Positions 1 through 12,592 of a DNA stretch of 64,000 bases are shown here, in pieces (the stretch's first letter is position 1; each line of letters begins with the position of its first letter). A program made the position numbers and the translations under genes. The notes beneath the pieces were generated by a model. The model did not search any database. It was not told the origin of the DNA and saw nothing but the letters and a program-made list of their open reading frames with translations. This DNA is from Stenotrophomonas sp. 364. GTDB lineage: Bacteria > Pseudomonadota > Gammaproteobacteria > Xanthomonadales > Xanthomonadaceae. The stretch spans positions 4,281,001-4,345,000 of the forward strand of contig NZ_CP047135.1 of the NCBI RefSeq assembly GCF_009832905.1, written 5' to 3'.

Positions 1-178
1 CGTTCCAGCCGTCCATGACGCTGGCACCGGCCGGGCAGGCCGGCATGTGATCGACTGCGCTGGCAGCGGGCAGTGCGGCGCCGGCCGGTGCGGCGGGTGT
101 GGCGGCATCGGCACTGACGTCGGGCTGGCAGGCAGACAGCAGCATGCCGATGCCCAGTACGGCGATTACGCGGCCCAT
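1..178 (-). CDS. Partial lipoprotein, function unknown
   Basis: The gene runs off the left edge, so only about 59 N-terminal codons are visible. The start MGRVIAVLGIGMLLSACQPD is a typical lipoprotein signal: a hydrophobic stretch followed by the lipobox LSAC, so the mature protein should be lipid-anchored at the Cys in the cell envelope. The residues after the Cys are Ala/Pro-rich, as in a flexible linker, and then read HMPACPAGASVMDGWN. An in-frame ATG at 232 would add 18 residues, but it puts a Pro-rich stretch ahead of the signal peptide, so the inner ATG at 178 is preferred. No domain can be named from this fragment. Confidence 0.6.
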   Translation of the reverse strand, partial: MGRVIAVLGIGMLLSACQPDVSADAATPAAPAGAALPAASAVDHMPACPAGASVMDGWN

Positions 179-378
179 CACGGCCGGGGCAACAGGGCCG
201 CGCGGGGCGGTCGGGTCTGAGGTAGGCGTCATGTGCATTCCCGGTCTGAAAGGCAGCAGCCTAGAGCGGTAGGCGCACCGTCACCAATGCGAAGATCAAG
301 ACAGAGGCATGAGCCTTTTCGATACCTCGCGTCAGCCGTTGCCGCGCGGTGTCACAGCTGGCCCACCCACACAGGGCG

Positions 379-1761
379 TCAGCCCAGCGCGCGTGCTGCG
401 GCCTGCTGCGCCTGCACCCGCAGCTCGGGAATGGCCAGGCTTTCCCACAGCGTGCCGATGCGCAGGCTGCCCACCACCTGTACACCGGGATGCGGCTGGC
501 CGTTGGCGGCGAGCAGCCCGGCATGCGCCACCGAGGTATCCAACCCCAGGCCGTGCGGCCCTGGCCTGGCGTGGCCGTCGGCCAGCAACTGCTGCACCAG
601 CGGATTGCGCATCGCGGTGGCGCGGGTCTCCACGCCGGTGGCATTGATCAGCGCGCCCACGCGCAACGGCGGCAGGCCACCGCCGGCGCCGTGCGCATGT
701 ATCTGCAGGGTGCCGTCGAGCACCAGTACGGTATCGAGCCGGGCGCGATGACGCTGCAGCTGGCCCGACTGCTCCAGCGCGGCGACCTGCGCCTCGACGC
801 TTTCGGCAATGCGGTGGCGGTGCACGTCCCAGTACCGCACCACGTGGCGCAGGAAGCGGCGCTGGTCGGCGGCCTCCAGACCACGCCACAGTGCCTGGCC
901 CAGCGGACGGATGCGATCCATCACGCTCTGCCAGGGCAGGCCCTGGGCGACAGCGTCGCGGGCGTGGCCGCGCAGCGCGCGCAGCGCCTGCCGCAGCGGC
1001 AGGCCCGGCAGCGGGCCCGGATCGAAACTGGCCGTGCCGCCATGCGCGTGTGGCAACGGCAGCAGTGCATGCCGGGACAGCACGTGGATGCGGCCGCGGT
1101 GCCCTGCATTGGCCAGCGCCACCACGCTGTCGGCCATGCTCAACCCCGAGCCGATGATGGCCAGATCGCCGTCGCCGGCCAGCAGCCGCACACCGTCGTA
1201 ATCCCAGGCGTCGACCACTTTGCCCGGGGGCAGCGCGTCGGCGCCGGTAACCGGCAACGGGCGCATGCTGTTGCCACAGGCCAGCACCACCTGGCGCGCC
1301 TGCCAGGTGTCGCCATCGGCCAGCGTCAGCTGCTGCATGGCGATGCCAGGCTGCAACGCGGTGACTGCCTCATGCACCACGCTGAGCTGCGCGGGGCTGG
1401 TGGCCTGGGCCTGCTCCAGGCGGGCCTGCAGGTAGGCGGCATAGCAGCGGCGCGGCGCGTATTCGGCGGCAACTGCGTCGCGCGGCATGCCGGGAAACGC
1501 GTCCACCTGCAGCAGGTAATCGAGGAAATCGTCGGGCGCATCGGGCAACGCGCTCATCCTGCCGGCCGGCACGTTGAGCAGGTGCTCGGGCCATGGCGTG
1601 GCGTAGGCGATGCCCTGGGCCAGCGCCGAGGCCGGCTCGAACACCACGACATGGAGCGCGGCGGTTGCCGTGCGCAGCGCATGCAACGCCACCAGCACGC
1701 CTGCCGCACCGCCGCCGACGATGGCCAGGTCACACTGGCGAGGGGATTGGGTTGCGGTCAT
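379..1761 (-). CDS. FAD/NAD(P)-binding protein
   Basis: This 460-residue protein begins with a dinucleotide-binding fold: GGGAAG at residues 16-21 is the GxGxxG loop, preceded by hydrophobic strand residues. A second Rossmann-like stretch (IIGSGLSMAD, near residue 205) fits the NAD(P)-binding half. The motif GIAYATPWPEHLLNVPAGRM after the first fold is characteristic of the NAD_binding_9 type FAD/NAD(P)-binding proteins, which include putative hydroxylases and uncharacterised oxidoreductases. It is probably cytosolic, as no signal peptide is seen. The substrate is unknown. The gene lies 54 bases upstream of nothing co-directional except the cardiolipin synthase behind it (1816-3234), with which it may be co-transcribed. 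Confidence 0.8.
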   Translation of the reverse strand: MTATQSPRQCDLAIVGGGAAGVLVALHALRTATAALHVVVFEPASALAQGIAYATPWPEHLLNVPAGRMSALPDAPDDFLDYLLQVDAFPGMPRDAVAAEYAPRRCYAAYLQARLEQAQATSPAQLSVVHEAVTALQPGIAMQQLTLADGDTWQARQVVLACGNSMRPLPVTGADALPPGKVVDAWDYDGVRLLAGDGDLAIIGSGLSMADSVVALANAGHRGRIHVLSRHALLPLPHAHGGTASFDPGPLPGLPLRQALRALRGHARDAVAQGLPWQSVMDRIRPLGQALWRGLEAADQRRFLRHVVRYWDVHRHRIAESVEAQVAALEQSGQLQRHRARLDTVLVLDGTLQIHAHGAGGGLPPLRVGALINATGVETRATAMRNPLVQQLLADGHARPGPHGLGLDTSVAHAGLLAANGQPHPGVQVVGSLRIGTLWESLAIPELRVQAQQAAARALG

Positions 1762-1815
1762 GCCCCGATTGTAGGCGATGCCGGCGATGGCCCCGTGTCG
1801 GCCGTCACCGCAGCA

Positions 1816-3234
1816 CTACATCAGCGCATCGGCCAGGCGCGCGATGCCTTCGCGGCTGCGCCGCCAGGTCGGGCGCTTGCGCCAGCTTTTCAGGTCCAGC
1901 TGGCGCGACCGCAGCAGGTAATCGTTCTCGATCTGCAGCAGCTGGGTGACGATGCCGCGGTCATAGCAGAGCATGCCGATTTCCGCGTTGAGCGCGAACG
2001 AGCGGATGTCCAGGTTGATCGAGCCGACCAGCGCGATGTCCTCGTCCACGGTGAGGTGCTTGGCGTGCAGGAAGCACGGTTCGTACAACGCGATACGCAC
2101 GCCACTGCGCAGAAGTTCGTCGTAATAGGCCTCCTGCGCCCACGCAGTGAGCCGCTGGTTGCTGCTGGCCGACAGGATCAGCTGCACCTGCACGCCGGAC
2201 AGCGCGGCGATGCGCAGCGCGCTGAGGGTGGCCTCGTCGGGCACGAAGTACGGGGTGACCAGCACGATGCGGCGGCGTGCCAGGTGGATCAGCGCGTTGA
2301 CCGCGTCGCGCGCGTTGCTGAAGGGATACGCCGGGCCGCTGGGCAGGAGCTGGGTGGCCACGTCGGCCGAGCACACCGGCACGGCGGTCATCACGTCCAG
2401 GCGCTGCCCGGTTTCCATGTACCAGTCGCTGGCGAACACCGCTTCCAGGTGCGCCACGCCGGGACCGCGCACGCGCGCCACCAGTTCCTTGTTTGGAAAG
2501 CCGGGCACGAACTCCGGCTGGGCCAGGTTCTGCGAACCGATGTAGCCCACCCGGTTGTCGATCACCGCGATCTTGCGATGGTTGCGCAGGTCCATCCGCC
2601 CGCTGCGGCGCCAGCGCAGGCCGCCGGGCAACATCGCGCGCACGTCCACGCCCAGCGCCTGCAGGCGGTGCCGGTAGTGGCGCAGGCCGCGCTTGGCGCC
2701 CACCGCGTCCAGCAGCAGGCGGCAGTGCACACCGCGCGCGGCGGCACGCTGCAGCGCCTGCACGATGGACTCGCCCACGGCGTCGTCGAACATCAGGTAG
2801 TACAGCAGGTGCACGCGCTCGCGGGCCTGGTCGATGTCGGCGATCAGCGCCTGCAGCGAGGCGTCGTAGTCCACCAGCAGCTCTACCGCATTGCCATGGA
2901 TGGGCATGAAGTCGCCCTGCCGCTCGATCAGCGGCACGATCTCCGCCGTGGCGGTGTCGGGCATCGGCGTCCAGCGCAGCGGCGGCTGCAACGCCTGTTC
3001 CTCGCGGATGACCTGGGAGGCTTCGGCCTGGCGCTGCACGCGCTGGCGCGACAGCCACGGGTGGCCGAACAGCAGGTACAGCGGCAAGCCCAGCAGCGGC
3101 ACGAAGCCGACCAGCAGCAGCCAGCTGCGCGCGGCACCGGGCGTGGTGCGGGTGGGAATCCAGAACAGCGCGGCCAGCCGGATCAGCCAATCCAGCATCA
3201 ACAACCAGGAACCCAGCAGCCACTCGAACAGCAT
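1816..3234 (-). CDS. cls: Cardiolipin synthase, PLD superfamily
   Basis: A 472-residue membrane phospholipase-D-type enzyme that condenses phosphatidylglycerol into cardiolipin at the inner membrane. Two N-terminal membrane segments (LLGSWLLMLDWLIRLAALFW and a second before LYLLFGHPW) match the bacterial Cls layout. Both HKD catalytic motifs are present: HRKIAVID followed by GSQNL, and HAKHLTVDED followed by GSINLD. The length fits the family. The reading frame stays open far upstream (to 3723), but homologues begin at the first membrane helix; ATG 3234 is preferred and ATG 3264 is possible. No strong ribosome site is seen at either. Confidence 0.9.
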   Translation of the reverse strand: MLFEWLLGSWLLMLDWLIRLAALFWIPTRTTPGAARSWLLLVGFVPLLGLPLYLLFGHPWLSRQRVQRQAEASQVIREEQALQPPLRWTPMPDTATAEIVPLIERQGDFMPIHGNAVELLVDYDASLQALIADIDQARERVHLLYYLMFDDAVGESIVQALQRAAARGVHCRLLLDAVGAKRGLRHYRHRLQALGVDVRAMLPGGLRWRRSGRMDLRNHRKIAVIDNRVGYIGSQNLAQPEFVPGFPNKELVARVRGPGVAHLEAVFASDWYMETGQRLDVMTAVPVCSADVATQLLPSGPAYPFSNARDAVNALIHLARRRIVLVTPYFVPDEATLSALRIAALSGVQVQLILSASSNQRLTAWAQEAYYDELLRSGVRIALYEPCFLHAKHLTVDEDIALVGSINLDIRSFALNAEIGMLCYDRGIVTQLLQIENDYLLRSRQLDLKSWRKRPTWRRSREGIARLADALM

Positions 3235-3290
3235 CGCGTCGCCCGTCGGGAGGTAGGCCGGCATTCTGACATGGCCGGTGCATGCACCCG

Positions 3291-3312
3291 GTAGTGCCGG
3301 CCGCTGGCCGGC
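3291..3312 (+). repeat. SMAG/REP palindrome
   Basis: GTAG followed by TGCCGGCCGCTGGCCGGC, a GC-rich imperfect palindrome. This GTAG-headed architecture is the signature of Stenotrophomonas SMAG repeats, thought to be moved by REP-associated tyrosine transposases. It lies upstream of cls. Confidence 0.75.
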
Positions 3313-3676
3313 TCTGCGTCGATTCGCAGGAGAGCCATCGCGCCTGCCATCGAAAACGATTCTTCTCCCAATGGAGGGACGTCCCTTGTTTCGAGGGGGC
3401 GTAGCAGATTGCGTAGGGCGCTGCGCGCGTGCACGGGTGTGCAGGTGCCGTTTGGATCGGCGAGCGTCTCCGCTCAGGTCTGTTGCGCGCGTGGGGGCCC
3501 CGCAGCGGCCGGTAGGCCCCTGGTGCGAATGTCCCCCGGCGTCGGCCTGCGGCCGCCACCTCCTCCTTTGTTTCGCCTCCAAGGGCATGGGGGGCCAGCG
3601 CCCAACCCACCCACAGGCCGCGCCTGAAAAGGTGCACAGCGCGCTTGGTGCTCGCAAAGCGGACGAGAGAAAGAAC
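3313..3676. other. Gene-free stretch upstream of cls
   Basis: About 360 bases between cls and the rpmG terminator. Several frames are open on both strands because of GC content, but none has a recognisable domain, a good ribosome site or sensible composition. The stretch is purine/pyrimidine uneven, with runs such as GGGGGCGTAG and CCTCCTCCTTTG. It could be a long leader or a dispersed intergenic element; nothing firmer can be said. Confidence 0.4.
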
Positions 3677-3677
3677 C

Positions 3678-3710
3678 AAAAAAAAACCCGCCACAAGGGC
3701 GGGTTTTTTC
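3678..3710 (-). terminator. Rho-independent terminator after rpmBG
   Basis: A stem CCCGCC/GGCGGG with a five-base loop (3687-3703) is flanked by an A-run on the left and a T-run on the right, so it can work in both directions. It sits 34 bases past the rpmG stop codon and is the natural end of the rpmB-rpmG transcript. Confidence 0.85.
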
Positions 3711-3736
3711 TGGGGAAGCTCAAGCATCCTTGCGGA

Positions 3737-3901
3737 TTACTTGATCTTGCCTTCCTTGTACAGGACGTGCTTGCGCACGACCGGATCGTACTTCAGGAAT
3801 TCCATCTTCCCGGGGGTGTTCTTCTTGTTCTTGTCCGTCGTGTAGAAGTGGCCAGTGTTGGCCGTCGAAATCAGACGGATCTTATCGCGCTTGCCTGCCA
3901 T
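3737..3901 (-). CDS. rpmG: 50S ribosomal protein L33
   Basis: A 54-residue basic protein of the large ribosomal subunit, near the usual 55. Sequence features such as [18 protein letters not shown] and [10 protein letters not shown] are diagnostic of L33. It has no cysteines, so this is the zinc-free (C-minus) form. A GAGGAG ribosome site lies about 10 bases ahead of the ATG. It follows rpmB by 13 bases in the classical rpmB-rpmG pair. Confidence 0.98.
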   Translation of the reverse strand: MAGKRDKIRLISTANTGHFYTTDKNKKNTPGKMEFLKYDPVVRKHVLYKEGKIK

Positions 3902-3914
3902 GATCGTTTACTCC

Positions 3915-4151
3915 TCAGACCTTTTCGCCGCGCGCACGCAGCTCAGCCAGAACGGAATCGATACCGTTCTTGTCGATGGTGCGCAGGGCATGCGCGGAAA
4001 CACGAAGCTTGACCCAGCGGTTTTCGCTGGCAACCCAGAAGCGGCGCTCGTGCAGGTTGGGCAGGAAACGACGACGGGTCTTGTTGTTGGCGTGCGAGAC
4101 GTTGTTACCCGTCTGCACTCGCTTGCCGGAAACTTGGCATACGCGGGACAT
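3915..4151 (-). CDS. rpmB: 50S ribosomal protein L28
   Basis: A 78-residue large-subunit protein beginning [20 protein letters not shown] and containing the family hallmark [15 protein letters not shown]. The length is exactly that of proteobacterial L28. A GAGGTG ribosome site sits 4 to 9 bases before the ATG. It heads the rpmB-rpmG operon, apparently driven by the promoter at 4225-4253. Confidence 0.98.
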   Translation of the reverse strand: MSRVCQVSGKRVQTGNNVSHANNKTRRRFLPNLHERRFWVASENRWVKLRVSAHALRTIDKNGIDSVLAELRARGEKV

Positions 4152-4458
4152 TGCGCACCTCGATGAAAGTAATTGTCAGCCCATAGCCCGGGCGACGGCG
4201 GCCTCGACGGTTTCCCGCCACACGTCATGAGAATCAAAGGGTTACGCTGTCAAGGGCGGGCCGGATGACGTGTTCCCGGCCGCCGATCCAGAGATTTCCG
4301 GACACAGCGAGCCGCGCATTATGCCGCAGGCCGTGGGCGGGCGCAAGTTGTCCACAGGGCCTTGCCGGCCTGCCGGAGCCGGGCGCGCACCCCGTGTTCG
4401 CATGGCCACCCGCGGGCGGCGGCGATACTGGCCACCCTGTTCACCCTGGACCCCCACG
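4152..4458. other. Divergent intergenic region rpmB / GT1
   Basis: About 307 bases between divergent genes. Apart from the proposed rpmB promoter nothing specific is recognised. The GT1 frame stays open back to 4270, but the added residues are low-complexity and overlap the region expected to hold the promoter. Confidence 0.5.
4225..4253 (-). promoter_or_regulatory. Likely sigma-70 promoter of rpmB
   Basis: Read on the minus strand, a perfect -35 TTGACA (4248-4253) is followed after 17 bases by TCATGA as a fair -10. The predicted start lies about 65 bases ahead of rpmB. The match is by eye; the -10 is weak. Confidence 0.45.
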
Positions 4459-5676
4459 ATGCGGCTGCTGGCGATCACCTACGGCACCGAGGGCGACACC
4501 CGCCCGCTGGTCATGCTCTGCCACGGCCTGATGGCCGCCGGACACGAGGTGATGCTGCTGGCCGAAGGCGGCACCCTGGGCAGCGCGAGCGCCCTGGGTG
4601 TGCCGCACGCCGCGCTGGAAGGCGACATCCATGATGAGGTGGTGGCGCTGGTGTCGCGCGGCAACAACACGCTGGCCGCCTCGCGCGGACTGGCCAGGAT
4701 GGCGCGCCGGCACGTGCCGGCGTGGACGCGACAGGCCGATGCGGCCGCCGCCGGGTGCGATGCGGTGCTGACCGGCGGGCTGGCCGCCTTCGTCGGCATG
4801 ACCGTGGCCGAGCACCATGGCCTGCCCGCGATCGGGCTGGGCATGATTCCGCTGACGCCCACCGCCGACTTCCCCTCCCCGTTCCTGCCCCGACTGCGCC
4901 TGCCCGGTGCGCTGAATCGGCTCAGCTACGGGCTGGTCAACCAGGCCGTCTGGCGCACCTTCCGGGAGCCGATCAACCAGGCCCGGCACGCACTGGGCAT
5001 GCCACCGCGACGCAGCCTTTGGCGCGATCTACCGATGCTCTACGGCATCTCGCCCAGCCTGCTGCCGCAACCGGCGGACTGGCCCGCCAACCACCGCATC
5101 TGCGGCCAATGGCGCCTGCCGGACAGCCCGTGGCAAGCGCCGTCGGACCTGCAGGCCTTCCTTGAAGCCGGCCCGGCCCCGGTGTACCTGGGCTTTGGCA
5201 GCATGACCGGCTTCGATCGCGACCGCGTGCTGCCGGCACTGCTGGACGCGTTGGCCCCGCGCCGGGTGCTGCTGTTCCCCGGCTGGGCGGGCGTGCCCAG
5301 CACGCCCCTGCCCGCCGACGTGTTCGTGGTTGGCCCCACCCCGCACGAGGCGCTGTTCCCGCGCTGCGCGCTGGTGATCCACCACGGCGGCAGCGGCACC
5401 ACGCATTCGGCCTGCCGGGCCGGGGTGCCATCGCTGGTGATGCCGTTCGCGGCCGACCAGTTTTTCTGGGCGGCGCGCTTGCAGGCGTTGGGCGTGGCAC
5501 CGGCGGCGTTGTCGCCGAAGCGGTTGGATGCCAACACGCTGGCGCGGGCCATTGGCTTCGCCGAACACGCAGGAACGCGTGAACGGGCTGCTGCTCTGGG
5601 AAGGGCGATGGGCATGGAAACCGGCGTGGCCAAAGCAACCGATCTGATCCAGCAATGGCTGGCAGGAAATCGATAA
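4459..5676 (+). CDS. Glycosyltransferase, GT1 family (MGT/UGT-like)
   Basis: A 405-residue cytosolic GT-B glycosyltransferase that should transfer a sugar from a nucleotide donor to a lipid, sterol or small hydrophobic acceptor. The N-terminus MRLLAITYGTEGDTRPLVML is the typical acceptor-domain start (GT.GD..P). The C-terminal donor-binding signature is HHGGSGTTHSACRAGVPSLV followed by PFAADQFFWA, where the HGGSGTT loop binds the diphosphate. Family members include RhlB, the UDP-glucose:sterol glucosyltransferases and antibiotic glycosyltransferases. It is a single gene with its own terminator (5805-5830). The start at 4459 aligns with the family; the acceptor is unknown. Confidence 0.88.
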   Translation: MRLLAITYGTEGDTRPLVMLCHGLMAAGHEVMLLAEGGTLGSASALGVPHAALEGDIHDEVVALVSRGNNTLAASRGLARMARRHVPAWTRQADAAAAGCDAVLTGGLAAFVGMTVAEHHGLPAIGLGMIPLTPTADFPSPFLPRLRLPGALNRLSYGLVNQAVWRTFREPINQARHALGMPPRRSLWRDLPMLYGISPSLLPQPADWPANHRICGQWRLPDSPWQAPSDLQAFLEAGPAPVYLGFGSMTGFDRDRVLPALLDALAPRRVLLFPGWAGVPSTPLPADVFVVGPTPHEALFPRCALVIHHGGSGTTHSACRAGVPSLVMPFAADQFFWAARLQALGVAPAALSPKRLDANTLARAIGFAEHAGTRERAAALGRAMGMETGVAKATDLIQQWLAGNR

Positions 5677-5804
5677 ACGCCAAGTGGATGAGGCGGCCTC
5701 AAGGTGTGACCCCGTCATTTGACTGCCATGGCAACGGACTGTTGTAATGGCCCCACGACCCCGCCCTCGCCGTCGTCATTCAGTTGGCTAAACGGCCTGG
5801 GACG

Positions 5805-5830
5805 AAAAAACCGCCGAAAGGCGGTTTTTT
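5805..5830 (+). terminator. Rho-independent terminator, GT1 / NYN boundary
   Basis: A-run, then CCGCC-GAAA-GGCGG, then a run of six T. The GNRA-type loop makes it a strong hairpin. It ends only 21 bases before the ATG of the next gene, so transcripts of that gene either start downstream of it or pass through it. Confidence 0.85.
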
Positions 5831-5851
5831 CATGCCCGAAGGAACGTGCGC

Positions 5852-6553
5852 ATGACTGAAACCACCGCCGTCTACGTGGATGGCTACAACTTTTACTATG
5901 GTCGGATCCGGGGGACGCCCTACAAATGGATCGATGTTGTCAGACTGTTCGAACGCCTGGTGCATGAGCAGACGCCGTCGTCACAGTTGACGTTGGTCAG
6001 GTACTTCAGCGCGTTTTGGCTCGCCCGCTTTTCTACCCACGGCAATGCGTCCACGATCGCGCAGGACAGCTTTCTACGTGGGCACGAAATACGTCACGGA
6101 ACCCGTTTCCAGAAAACAATGGGAACCCACACGCATGATCGCAGCGGTACGAAGATGCCGCGGTATGTCGATGGGCAGCCCTTCAACCGAGCCGATAGGG
6201 TGAGGGTCTGGAAGCTTGAAGAGAAACAGACGGATGTGAACATTGCGTTGGCAATGTACCGCGATGCCGCGTCAGGACGATTCTCACAGCTGGTGGTGTG
6301 TTCCAACGACAGTGATGTGGAACCGGTGCTGCGCGCCATCAGAGAGGACTTTCCAGGTATCCGCCTTGGAGTGATCACCCCAAGGCGGCCTCCCGAGGAA
6401 GGTGCGGTTGCCCACCGCAACATGATGTCCTCCCTGTCAGCGAATGCGGATTGGGCGCGCAGCCATATCCACGATGAAGAGTTGGCGTGCTGCCAGTTGC
6501 CTGACCGCATCCAGACCGGGAAGAAGCCCATCGACAAGCCAGCGCATTGGTGA
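5852..6553 (+). CDS. NYN domain protein, putative ribonuclease
   Basis: A 233-residue protein of the NYN (LabA/DUF88, PIN-like) family. YVDGYNFYYG near the N-terminus carries the first catalytic Asp. TDVNIALAMYRDA and VVCSNDSDVEPVLRAI carry the further conserved acidic residues that would bind a divalent metal for RNA cleavage. The start is set by AAGGAA seven bases before ATG 5852; a GTG two codons earlier is less likely. Base composition is clearly lower in GC than the neighbours, and the gene stands alone between a terminator and the end of the metal-efflux operon, which suggests acquisition by transfer. Substrate unknown. Confidence 0.82.
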   Translation: MTETTAVYVDGYNFYYGRIRGTPYKWIDVVRLFERLVHEQTPSSQLTLVRYFSAFWLARFSTHGNASTIAQDSFLRGHEIRHGTRFQKTMGTHTHDRSGTKMPRYVDGQPFNRADRVRVWKLEEKQTDVNIALAMYRDAASGRFSQLVVCSNDSDVEPVLRAIREDFPGIRLGVITPRRPPEEGAVAHRNMMSSLSANADWARSHIHDEELACCQLPDRIQTGKKPIDKPAHW

Positions 6554-6595
6554 GGCAGCCAGGTCCGCACGTGGCATCACGCGCGGACCCACCCT

Positions 6596-10771
<4,176 letters not shown>

Positions 10772-10775
<4 letters not shown>

Positions 10776-12067
10776 CGGCGGTCCTCCGTGGACACGGCGG
10801 CAGTGGCGGGGGTGTCGCCGGCGGCGAGCATGCTCTGCCCGGTGAGACGCTGGATTTCGATCAGTGCGGTCTGCGCAGCGATGGCCGCGTCCAGCTGGCG
10901 CTGGCGGGCTTCGATGCGCATGGCCTGCAGCTGTGCCCATTCCATGTAGCTGATGGCACCGGCGCGCCAGGCCTTCTCGGCGGCGTTCTCGGCACGCGTG
11001 AGCTGCGGCAGCACGTCGCGCGCCATGCGCGTGACTTCCAGCCGCGAGGTCAGGTAGCGGCCATGTGCTTCGGCCAGGGTGGCGTACAGCTGCAGCGCGC
11101 GCGCATCGCGTTCCACCGCGTTGAGCGCCAGTTCCGCTTCGGCCGCGCGGATCTCCGGCGCGACGCGGGCAACGCTGCCCAGCGGCACGCTGAAGCCGGC
11201 CACGAAGGCGCTGTCACGGCTCTCACGGTTGTTGCGAACGCCCACCTGCCAGCTGACATCCGGCCGCGCGGCAGTGCGGGCCAGCTGCACCTGCGCCTCG
11301 CGGATGCGGCGCTCGCCGGCCAGCATGGCCAGTTCGGGAGTGCGCTGCAGTGTGTCGGCCAGCACGGCGAAGTCCTGCAGCGCCGGCAGCTGCATCGGGT
11401 CGCCGGTGACGACGTCGAAGCCCGGCTCGCGCTGCCGCCACAACGCCGACAACGCGGCACGCGCGGACTGGTCGGCCTGGGCGGCGCGGTCGCGGTCCAG
11501 CTCGGCCTGGGCCAACATCGCCTGGGCGGTCAGCAGCACCGATTCGGGCGACGCTCCGGCCTGCAGGCGCAGGCGCGCGGCCGCCACCGCGCGCTTGCGC
11601 TGATCAATGTCGGTCTGGGCGATCGCCAGCTGCTGGCGGGCGTCGGTGACCGCCAGATAGCGGCGCGCCACCTCGGCCATCAGGTCCAGCCGGGCGGTTT
11701 CGCGCTGGGGAGCCAGGCTGTCCAAGTTGGCCTGGGCCACGGCACGGCGGGCGTCCAGCTTGCCGCCGCGTTCGAGCATGCCGGCCAGGGTGACGGTCAG
11801 CTCGGCGCTGCGCAGGCCGCTGGCATCGCCGCTGCCCAGCGCGTTTTCCAGGTCCACGCCCACGCTCAGCGGCGGGCGCAGTCCGGCCGCGTCACGGCGT
11901 GCTTCCCAGATCGGGCGCTGCGCCTCGGCCAGGCGGAGGTCGGGGTGGTACTGGGCGACGCGCGCGATGGCGTCGTCGAGGGTCAACGGATCAGGCGTTT
12001 TCGTGCCCTGCGCATACACGCACGGCACGAACGCGAGGACAGCCAAGGCTGCCAGGCGCATCCACAT
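10772..12067 (-). CDS. czcC: Outer-membrane factor, TolC family
   Basis: A 431-residue TolC-type outer-membrane channel, the exit duct of the Czc tripartite pump. It has a signal peptide (MWMRLAALAVLAFVPCVYA) and the family repeat: LTLDDAIARVAQYHPDLRLA at the N-terminus and a second helical half near residue 240 on. Long Ala/Arg/Gln-rich amphipathic helices make up the body. It is the first gene of the czcCBA unit and overlaps czcB by four bases. A 56-base gap separates it from the small protein upstream, which may be the true operon head. Confidence 0.9.
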
Positions 12068-12123
12068 GGGGAATCTCCAGATAACGGTTCAGATGGACAA
12101 CGGCGGCGCGGGGCCGCGTGGCA

Positions 12124-12492
12124 TCAGGACGCTATCGGGGGGCGCAGCAGGCTCTCCGGCGGTTGGGTACGCAACTGCGCGACCAGCCCGGCCGGCACGC
12201 TGTGCGCGGGCGCGGCGGGCAGGACCCACGGCAGTGACGCCATCGGCAGCACGCCGCCGTGACCGTGGCAGTGGCCGCAATGCACCAGTGCGTGCAGCAG
12301 GTCGCCGTCGGTCGGATCGGGTTCGGCATCGCCGGGCAGCGCGGTGTCGGCCGGGGCCGCGTCGCTGTGCAGGCTGATATGGATGTCGGCCAGCGCCGAC
12401 GCCGTGGCCGTGCCGAACACGCCCAGGCCCACCGCCACCAGCATCAGCAGGCGCAGCAGCAGGGACGGACGGGGGCGGGCGTGGCGGAACAT
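12124..12492 (-). CDS. Small His/Cys-rich envelope protein, CzcI-like
   Basis: A 122-residue protein with an N-terminal membrane or signal segment (LLLRLLMLVAVGLGVF then TASALA). In the middle it carries HALVHCGHCHGHGG, a dense cluster of metal ligands. The tail is Pro/Ala-rich. Position directly ahead of czcCBA and the ligand cluster suggest a periplasmic metal sensor or chaperone like CzcI of Cupriavidus, but sequence identity to CzcI cannot be judged here. The start at ATG 12492 places the signal segment at the N-terminus; the ORF continues 20 codons further upstream without a signal-like sequence. Confidence 0.6.
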   Translation of the reverse strand: MFRHARPRPSLLLRLLMLVAVGLGVFGTATASALADIHISLHSDAAPADTALPGDAEPDPTDGDLLHALVHCGHCHGHGGVLPMASLPWVLPAAPAHSVPAGLVAQLRTQPPESLLRPPIAS

Positions 12493-12592
12493 GCCGGCAG
12501 GGTAGCGGGCGGCTTGCCCGTTACACAATCGCAGCGCGGCGCGATGGTTCACGTTGACGGGATCGGCCGGGTCGCGGCCGATCCCGGTGCGG

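Noticed and set aside
349..3294. 981-codon plus-strand open frame
   Set aside because: Lies antisense to the FAD protein and cls; composition is Gln/His/Gly/Arg-rich, as expected for the shadow frame of GC-rich genes.
3235..3723. N-terminal extension of cardiolipin synthase
   Set aside because: Would add over 150 residues without homology, crosses a SMAG copy and the rpmG terminator region.
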